44,985 nucleotides of DNA from positions 1-44,985 of the forward strand of contig WIXG01000510.1 of the NCBI GenBank assembly GCA_009869945.1. Reading direction: 5' to 3'. This stretch comes from Mesaphorura yosii (lineage: Eukaryota; Arthropoda; Collembola; Poduromorpha; Tullbergiidae). This document shows positions 1 through 44,985 of this stretch, piece by piece (position 1 is the first letter of the stretch; every line of letters begins with the position of its first letter). Position numbers and translations under genes: made by a program. Under the pieces are notes generated by a model. That model had not been told where the DNA came from. It made no database searches and saw nothing but the letters and a program-made list of their open reading frames with translations.

Positions 1-36124
<36,124 letters not shown>

Positions 36125-36238
36125 CTTCGCTTTTGCACACTCAACCCAGTGTTGACTTAAGTCAGAGAAGTGGCAGGCATCTGCTGCATTTAGCTTCTGA
36201 ACCACCGGCCAGTGCCAAAATGACCAACTGAACACCAA
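36125..36238 (-). other. 5' UTR part of exon 1 (inferred)
   Basis: Untranslated leader directly before the start codon. A possible acceptor AG at 36239-36240 follows CATTC and sits about 10 bases after TACTAAT, a good branch-point match, but the pyrimidine tract is weak. If it is used, the leader continues in upstream exons. Confidence 0.3.
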
Positions 36239-36607
36239 CTGAATGCTTATTAGTATTCACCGTGTATAATCCACGAGATTTATCGTTATGATTTATATCT
36301 CGGAAACTATTCGATCGCCTGGCACTCATGCTTCATTGTTCTCGAAATGAAACGTTGAATCCGGTTCGTTGATTCACTTTTTAATGATTTAGTTGGTCAG
36401 ACTAAGCTTGGCTGTTGGTTGCTGGTCTGGAACTGGAATCTTCGTTGAAGATCTTCTGAGAATGCAAATCAGGTTAATAATAATGGACTTCTTTAGCTCT
36501 TTTTGTCGATGATGGGAACAATAACATGTAGACAATCTCCGACGCGATCTCACACCGTCGAGATTTGGACCACAACTGGACTGGCTGCTGGTGATGTTCT
36601 CGCTTAC

Positions 36608-36649
36608 CACCGGTCTGGATTTTCTCAGATGCTTGCTCTCACAGAACTG
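36608..36649 (-). other. Candidate 42-nt upstream exon
   Basis: On the minus strand a long pyrimidine-rich tract (TTTTTCCTCCTTTGCTCC, then TTTCGATTCCAG) is followed by 42 bases and the donor GTG|GTAAGC. The splice sites are as strong as those of the coding exons. It could be an untranslated or alternative first-region exon of Ptp69D. All 14 codons are open in one frame, but no domain is visible. Confidence 0.3.
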
Positions 36650-39600
36650 CTGGAATCGAAACAGGAGCAAAGGAGGAAAAATGAAGTGAAGAGCTGGAGA
36701 GCCAGTGCGTGGATGCGTGAGTTCAGAGCTGAAGTTCAGTGAACACTGGAAGAAACAACGCACAGACAGTGAGCGAGGTGAGGTTCAGTTGGTGCACGAG
36801 ATCGAGACTCACTCGGTTCGAGCTGAAATGAGACGGGCAGTAGGAAGTGAGCAGGGAGAAGTTTACTGGAGGGGTTCACATAATAATGCCACTGGTTCCA
36901 ATGAAAGTGTGTGCGTTCGCAGCATGATACCATCCACTCCTTATTATATTCTGTTTACATACAACTCTGCCTCAACGCTCCACTCCTAGCCACGACACGA
37001 TGCGTTACGCACTTTTAACTTCTGCTCCGCAAAGAGACAAGATATGCAAATGAACTGTCTATCTTCAGCCATCATACACAACTAAATGGAACACTCGCAA
37101 CTCAAGTACACCGTCGAAACGAGACGGACAGGTGTGCGCTGTCACTCTATTTTGAGCTCATCCGTGGAAGCCACGGATCGAAGATCCTATGCACGTGAAT
37201 TAGCGAAGTATCCTCCGACAACGTGCATTCTTGCTTAATCTGCCCTTGCATCGACCCTCGGATGAAATTGCAGTACTGCTGATGATCGCAAATAGTTACT
37301 GCTGCTAATTCGTGGGCCCCAATGGGGAGGAGAAGGTTAGTGTAGGAGAATATTAAGGGAGAGTGTGTCTTCCTTCGGAGGGTTGCAGCTAACGACCCGG
37401 AAGAAGCAAAAAGGCTTTTGATTTAATACACTAAAGATCATTCCACGGGAAGTGTAGACGCAGTGCATTGCAGCGAGCTTAAAGGAACTTTCTTGGAAAA
37501 ATCGTCTCCTTCGCTGGTTGCATTTTCTTAAGCCGGTGAGGAGCGGGACCTCCTCGGAAATGGAACCTATTAAAGAGAGAAAACAAGAGCCCGGGAAGAC
37601 GAAGGGGAAAGAGTGGAGTGGACAAGCAGGATCAAAAGCAGAAACGTTAGTCGGCTTACTTCAGAGCCGAAAATCAAATTTTGAGCACGGAGCAGAAGGG
37701 GACAGGAAATCTATCGACCAAGAAAACACAAGAAATCAAGAAGTTTGCTCACATGCAGGACGACGACGAAGATGAGATCTCCACGCTATTTTCCAACCAA
37801 CGACAAACGAACAAACGAGGCCCACATTGCAGAAGAGAAGTCCCTCAATTTGTGCGAGAACGAAGAGGTATTCGAGGGAAAATCGGAATAATCAGTCTCC
37901 TCAACTGCCTCTCGTTTGAGTCATTCTTCTGTGCTATCGACCACGGCAGGTTTAAATTGCGCAAAACGACGTGTGTACGCATTCCTCAGTTGGCGGAAAG
38001 GCTTTCGTTGAACCTGAAGTAAGTGCTGAGGTGAAATCGCGTATTGCCGAGTGAAAGACAGTCACCGAGTCTTTGACTCGACTAACCAAACTTAATTACA
38101 TTGGCCACAGATGAATGGAAGGCTTTATTTATTCAGTTCGTCAAATCAAAATCCATTGTAAATAAACCGAAATGCCTCTGGTTGGGCTCTGTCTGTTTTC
38201 TAATGGAGTTAACCATCGAACAGCAACTCCTAAAATTATCCGTTTAGAGGTTTCGAGTCGGAGGAGGCACGAGGAAGGCTGATGAATATGACGCAATAAA
38301 GTAGATAATAAAAGAGATTTAGTTCCAGTGCTGCGCAGAGAAAGTCAACAAACATGTAATCTACCAGTTAACAACTTGTGTACAAATCGCAGGAGCTGAC
38401 TTGACCCTTTTCTTGCTCGCTCTTTATCTCTAATCTATAAATTTGCCCTGCTCCATTTTCCAATCTGCCTTTGTCTCTCCTAAACGAGTCTGTAGATAAA
38501 AATATTGTTGTAGAACACACGCACGGCAGACGCGAATGTCAACTCGAGTCTTTAAATTTCCCAAATTGCCCGACTCTCCCTCTTCCTCTTTGCTCTCGCT
38601 TTCTACTTTCTCTCCGTTCCTCTACCCTTCTGCGCTTCTGCAAAATGAGCGAGCAGAGAACGAAACCTGACTTGGCTGCAGTCTTCAGCAATTGTTTTCT
38701 TGGTCTGAAATCGTGAAACCTCGCTTCGAAACTCGGCAAATGAAACTTGTTCCTTGTCCTTCTTTTGCTTGCATCTTGTCATTTGAACACACACTCGACT
38801 GCGACTGCCACGGATGCAATCTGGAGAACAGCTCGTCCCGTCCCTACTGAAAGCGTGCATTTGCGTTTGGTCTGTTTATGAATTCAGACTACGACCGAAT
38901 TTTCAGTGAGTTGCAGTAAGCAAGCAAGCTGCCGGTTAGTCTAACGAGATGAGGATGAGGAAACTCTCTTCTTTCTCTGATTAATCCTCTCCCAACAACA
39001 AACAGGAAGTCTTAAACCCTGTCTCACAATCAAATTAAGCCTGATACAATCTCGTACCAAGTTCGCTTCAATTTCTCAACTGATGACTGCAATAACTGCT
39101 TTGATACACAGCTCCTTTAGTAGAGAAACAAGAAATCGTCAATCTTTGAAGAGACCATTTTCAGTGAAATTCCGACCAATGACTCGTTTGGAATGCGTAG
39201 ACTTGCCTGAATTCCGGGAGCATCGCTACCTTGAATATTGATCTCTTCATCCACGGCTCATTTGCCGACTTGTTTCCGAAGATGAGAGACCAGCAGAGTA
39301 AACAGGAGCCAGGGAGTCAGTTGGGAGAGCGAGCCAGAAGTGCCACGAGTGCCACGGTGCTCTTATAATCTCATAATCTCTTTGCTCACTCTCAAAAGCT
39401 TCAAGCTCAATAAATAAATTCAATACAAAATGTGAAATGCAAATGCACTGCGTTGGAGCGGATCGCCTACTGCAGATTTTAATACATTCTGGTGAAAGAC
39501 TCAGAATTCCATGCACCGTGCAATAATCCTGTTTCCACGCACAGCCTGCCCAAACGCATAATGCAATAATAATGCAACACGCGTCAGTTTCAATCTGATA

Positions 39601-42600
39601 TAAAACTCTGCTTTTCCTGCACCATTTCGTATGCTATCACGGCACGAATCTACACCAATCAGAAATTGAAATGTCAAAAGAGAGAGACACGAAAGAGGCT
39701 TTAATTTTGATGGAACCCGTTGCAGCAGAATTAAAATCACAGTGCTTAATCTGCAGGCCAGCTCGACGTGTGCGACCCACGTACAATATTTTAAAGAGAT
39801 CTCTGATCAGTTTTTCTCCTGACGTGTCTCCCCTCCTCTTCAATTCAGAGGGCCATCAATGTCGTCAGTCATCGCATAATTCAGTAACAAATCTCTTCTC
39901 ACCCTTTCGCCCGTCGCACTGCTCTACAGGCAGATGAAATAACGACAAAGTTCCGTGAGAAATAATGCTTCCATTCGCAGAAAAGTCAGAAATCATGTTG
40001 CCGAGTGTGACGGGAAAGTTAACTGCAGACTCTGCATTTTTCTTGGTAGTTTGAACTCGTAAAACAATAATTACGATAAGATAAAAATGGAAATTTAAGT
40101 GTGAGATCTTAAACTCCAAAATTTACTGGCTGAAGGCAAGCTTCGTGATATTTTGCAGAGTCGAGCATGTGAAAGAGTCATGAGTCATCATGCACAGGCA
40201 CTCTTGTGCTCTGCTTAATTTCATGACCATCTTAACATGGTAGAGCCACCGAGCTTCCAGCACGGTGGCTATCTAAATTTATTAAAGATTTCCAATCCAG
40301 GCAGAAAATATGAGGCGCCTGAATCGGAGATACAAACTCCCTCAACAGAATACTTTGATCGGAGCAGAGAGACCAGTTTATAGTTTAGCTCATTTTACAG
40401 CCTTATAAACTTGTAATCATTAAAACCGTTATTATTATTACAACTGCATCATTATTCGGGTCTCCCTAAACTTCTGTCAACCATCGTGAGAGTGAAAACA
40501 GCCAGCAACTTCTTTGACAACTTTTTACTGCTCAACACAAACCGCTTTCGTAGTAATGACTTGTGGTTTTTTATATGCAAAAACTAGCAAACTGTTGGCA
40601 GATTTTAATCTGCACTCCTCCGCCGTGTCTGCTCGTCGTCCGGAATGTCTTTATGTTGTCCTTAAGAGGCCGACCGAACATAAAAGAGGCATAAAGAGAG
40701 TTGGTGTCGGGATTGTCGTGTTCTTTTAGAGCTCTTTATGTAAATTGAATTCTTGCCACTCGTGTGCCCGTGCCACGGCCAAGCTCCAGGAAAAGAGACA
40801 GAAACACAGATTTGAGAGTCTGCAGGAGCGATAATTCTAATTCTGTCACATTCTTTATGTAATTCCCGTGCAAGTCGTATTTAAATGAGGATAAATCCTC
40901 GCCGATTGCAATTGTCTTGTTTACAACTCGCTCACGGCCAGGAAGGGAGAGAACAGAGAAGGAGAATGCAGTGCTGTGCCGTGCTGAAGTGTTGGTCCGG
41001 TTGTAATTTGTAATCTCTTCCCGAATCTGGTTCGAATGGTCTTTTCATAAATTCCCAAATGCAACACTACTCTGCCTTAACGTAGAAGGACGGAGTGATT
41101 TGCAGGGGTTTCAGTCAGGCAACGAGCCTCCTTCGCTCCTGTCAATGAACAAGCTGCTTTCCTCTTCAGACTCTCACAATGCCGGGCATAAGTATTCTCG
41201 GAATTGGTGTTTGGGGGACCCGCGAAAGGACGCTCGGGAGTCACTTCTCCAGTCCAACTTAACATTCATGTGCTCAGCATCAGCTTGCAGTGCAGTGCAT
41301 AAAACAACCTCTCCGAAACACAAACAGTTACAAAGAATTAGCGCCGTTTCGTGAGCTCAGCTGAGAAATGCGCGAGCAAATACTTCCTAACAATTTCAGC
41401 TATTTGAGAAGAGGTTATTTTGCAGGAATGTTTATTCTTAGCAGTTAGTGAAGAAGGCGCGAGACCATTAATCGGGTTTTATCGCATGCATGACTAATGC
41501 ACTCTGCTCTGCTCTGCGCTAAACACTCCCCAATAAATTACGCTACTAAATAAAAACTTATTTTGCAGGAAATATTACTGTTGCTCTTGTTAGTCTTGAA
41601 ACAGCACCGAATTTGTCTGCTCTTCAGCAGCTGGCCTGCCATTTCAGAAGTTACAGCTTACAACGAATCGTCAGAAATCCACTTCGTCCTTGCCTTGCGA
41701 GACACGGGTTCGTCGCTGAGCCCGTGTCTCCGTGAGACAACGCTCCGCTGAAGGGATCGCCGAGGTGTGAGCGCATAACAAAGAACCTTTATGAGAATTC
41801 ATTAGGATTCAAAAATCCGAACTCTGAAAGGAGGACGGAATGCGAATGAGGAAATATGAGGTCATCAAAATCTCATAAGGCACCGGAAAAATGCGAGCCT
41901 GGAATGAAGCCCGGAAAGTGGAATTTAAAAGAAAAGTCCAATAACACTTTTTCAAACAGACAGCCTCATTTTCTCATCAACGGAAAAGCTTTGCCTTTCG
42001 GTTTCTCAATTTCAATCTGCAGCGTTAGTCATTCTGAGCGGGAAGAAATTACGTAATTCACAATACAGCGATTGCCCATAAAACTATTTAATTTCCTCTG
42101 CTCCTGGATTTTTGCAGAAGGCGAAACCTCGCGCCATTCAGCCTTCATCAACTCTCCTGCAACGCGTGTTAATCTCGTTGAAACAAGACAGCGAGTTCAT
42201 TTTCTCGATGTAAACGGTCTGCGAAATGTAAATTAAAGTTCTCATCCCTTCGTTGTATAGTAAACACAAAATTATGGATTTAGTCGAAATGGGCCTCCGA
42301 GGACCTACCATCAAATGAAAGTATTTAAAACTGCTGCTCTACTTTTTAATTTAGTCGAACAATTCGAGCACGATTTGTAGCGAAAGCGCCATCAGAACCT
42401 TCCAGACAAATTGTAATCGTTAGTTTAGCTTCTGCCCCGTGGTCATGAATTTTGTACACCATCACAACACTTCGCCAATGCTTTGGCCACTTTGGCGAGG
42501 CAATTCCACCTCAAAGCTCTGGTGCAATAATGCAACACCTTTATAAGTATCTTTTTTTTTGTTCCAGGAATCCGTTCCGTGTTGTGAAGCAGTATTGAAA

Positions 42601-44174
42601 GTGGCAAAACTGTTTTCAAAGTTCAATTCTTCGTCATTCAATACATGACAAGTGGTGAAACTCATCGAAGGAGACGGAAGCCAGATGACACCGTTTTCAC
42701 GCATGAATTTATTCATGTTTATTCCTCAACACGTCTTCCGCGATTTGAAATGGCACGCGCGGTCTGAGTTCTGCTCTGTTACCGGGATAAAAACTGAATG
42801 GAAGATTTGCGGAGATCCACTTGCTCAGGCGGCGTGCTGCAAGGCTCCTCGTGCGTAAAACTTATTTATCCGTATGAATGAAGAGAAGGAGCAGAGAGCG
42901 TTTATTGCGTTATTGCGAACTTCGTCTTCCCCGCCAAGGGTCCAATGAATGTTGTCTTTTATCATCTGGCCGGAGCTCCGCAAACTGACTCGCAAATGCC
43001 TCCACACTTTCTCAGCCTCCGAAAGCAAAGCCAAAGTCTGTGGACTTTTCACAACTCGTTTCAAAATCTTGCTGTGGAGATAAAGAATGAGAGACGAGTC
43101 TTTGTCTGACGTCACTCATCTTTCTCTGCCACAAGTCGAGTGTCCACTTCGACGTTCACCTCGCCAGACTGCGTCCCATGACCGAAGCATACAAGATCAT
43201 AATCTTCAAAGTGGAAGCCCAACTTTTACGACGGAAGGAACGGCTGGCTCTTATTGGAAAATAAAAGGAGAGAGCGAGTGAAAGAAATAAATTGTAAGAA
43301 CGGGAATGTTCGATCTGTCTCTTAATATCTCGAATTGTGGTCCGCTGATGCTCTGCATCGATCTCTGCTTTTCATCTTCCTCCCAGCACAAAAGAAATTT
43401 CTCCTTCCTCGCTGTTTTCTCCTGATTTGGTTCCGATGAAACGTGATCGCACACATGTTGCATGGATTTAGTCTCTTTTCATCGCAGAAGGGATGCGCAT
43501 GGGCGATTTTTCAAATCTGAATGGCAGCAGCAATGTTTCATCTCAGCGCAGGAATCCACAGAGCATAAGCAAGTGCTCCTGGATAAACCGAACACGCGTT
43601 CATCGAAACCAATCGTCTGATTGCACCTGTCTGCCTCTTTTATTAATCTCAGCTGTCACAAAGACTAATAAAACTGAGTTTCAGGCAACAACCGAAGTTT
43701 GGCTTAGCTCAAGAGCAAATTTTTTGTAATTTGAATAACTCATAACCCTCGTACAAAAGCCCTCCAACTTTGCTTATTATGTCTACAAGTTTCTTGCATT
43801 TTTATTAGTCGCGCTCTAAACTTTGTTGATATCGAGTAGGGCTTCAATTTATTCCAATTTTAAAATACAATCCTTGCATGCGAGATTAAACCCACTCAAT
43901 TCAAATCGGGCACATGAAAATAAGGAAGAGGGTTCCGGCGATTGCACAATTTGGGAGTTGAGCTGGAGCTTCCGCGTCAAAGGACATCGGGATTCCTTTT
44001 TATCCTTGGATATCATTTCCCAGCTTCAAATTTGGCGAGTTTCTTCTAATTGCTTGAATGTCTCACTTGTAAAATAGCAATAATCGTTTGGGCTGTTAAG
44101 TGGCGTCTACGACGAGTCGTTTCAACTTTTCGATGCGTGGCTGAGCAAGATACAAAGTTTGGAAGGTGACTCAC

Positions 44175-44290
44175 CTGCGGCCTGCACGTTGCGGAGGCAG
44201 GAAGGCGAATTAATACTGAGCGAGTTTTCTCAAGAGCCTTCAACTCCAACTTTCTTCCTTCCACCTCGGCAGCCGGGAGTGAACACATTA
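44175..44290 (-). other. Candidate first (untranslated) exon with consensus donor
   Basis: The minus strand has CAG|GTGAGT at 44175/44174, a perfect donor with no coding context, about 8 kb before the start codon. The segment before it begins near ATTATAATG and TTCACTCC, which could be core-promoter-like. The 5' end is only a guess; the donor is the part visible in the sequence. Confidence 0.22.
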
Positions 44291-44985
44291 TAATTGTGGA
44301 ACAAGTGGATGACGATGAGCCAACATAATGAAATGATCATTTCTTCCCCTTCGAATTCTTCGCCTGTCTATTCCCAATTCCGCGCTGCAGCTCCAGATAA
44401 GCAGTTTGCAGGACTAAAAATGGGAGTGATAAGGAGAGAATAAGGAGAAAGTGCTTGGAATCTGAGAAATTCCTTCCTGCCTCTGCTCGGAAACGTGGGA
44501 AGGAAACGGGAAAAGTCTCATTAGAAGTCTTCGTTCTTGGCGGAGTGAGCGAGTCCACGAGGAATTTTATAATGGATAAAAAGAAGTCATTTCAACTTTA
44601 TTCGAGCATTTAAAAAGAGTTTTTGGATGAATGAGAAGACTGAGTTTTTTCACTCTCTTTCGCGCCGAAGGATATTTTATACTCTGGGGATCATCTCCGC
44701 ACTCTCAAACTCTCATCTTCAGTTATTATTATTATGAAGCACTTGCGATGATGAGAAATCATAGCAGTCACGACACAGCGCCCTCCTCATGGGCAACGTG
44801 AGCAGAAATTCTGATCCGCCGGGTGACAACTTCACGCACACCAACCCGCCATCACCCCAGCCACGTTCGAACTGGTGACTGATGGAAACTCCTCGCATTT
44901 GACCTGGAATGAGCCGGCTTTCTCATTAACAAAGCGATAGCGGCGTTAGTCAAGTTGAGGTCAGTGCTCATCTTTGCATTAATAC

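Larger units (their letters stand above)
36250..44985. other. Upstream region, no gene seen
   Basis: About 8.7 kb upstream of the first coding exon. The open frames are short, lie on both strands and have no recognisable domain. Apart from the two candidate untranslated exons (36608-36649 and the donor at 44175), I see no promoter I can defend, no RNA gene and no mobile element. Short TTA runs occur at 40429-40440 and 44723-44735. Confidence 0.6.

Noticed and set aside
36389..36763. 124-codon minus-strand open frame upstream of the gene
   Set aside because: No domain and low-complexity serine/arginine content. The only part with support is the possible 42-nt exon within it.
37518..38022. Overlapping plus-strand frames rich in Lys, Glu and Arg
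   Set aside because: Composition follows the purine-rich DNA. There are no splice signals, domain or start context.
44842..44952. Short plus-strand frame resembling an FN3 B strand (FELVTDGNSSHLTWNEP)
   Set aside because: Only about 35 codons, ending in TAG with no donor, and no second FN3 strand nearby. Probably chance resemblance.

Overview
The window looks like arthropod (probably insect) nuclear DNA. It has no operons. One gene is cut into 23 coding exons with GT-AG introns, and its protein reads as the insect neuronal receptor tyrosine phosphatase Ptp69D. I identified it by eye from domain order and motifs, without a database search.

Layout: the gene is on the minus strand. The first coding exon (signal peptide) is at 36004-36124 and the 3' end runs off the window at base 1, inside the second phosphatase domain. 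Joining the 23 exons gives an unbroken frame of 3242 nt (1080 codons plus 2 nt), and the phases agree at all 22 junctions. Order of domains: signal peptide, one Ig-like domain, four fibronectin III-type domains, one membrane segment, a complete catalytic PTP domain D1 (WPD loop, [10 protein letters not shown] loop, QTEEQY), then the first part of D2. The 3' half is compact, with introns of about 66-335 nt. The ectodomain is spread out, with introns of about 6.5, 2.9, 11.9, 4.8, 2.0 and 1.8 kb. Bases 36125-44985 are upstream and hold no gene I can support, only two candidate untranslated exons.

The one thing the phosphatase gene does not explain is the 1.5 kb intron at 1738-3268. On the opposite (plus) strand it carries a small intron-containing coding structure with a canonical C2H2 zinc finger, two short introns that keep the frame, and an AATAAA just before the next host exon. 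Two in-frame TAG codons interrupt it, so it is either a decaying nested zinc-finger gene or a gene whose exon structure I have not resolved. I do not recognise its family beyond the finger.

The remaining intronic and upstream DNA appears to be ordinary non-coding sequence. I saw no transposon termini, tRNA, rRNA or CRISPR array.
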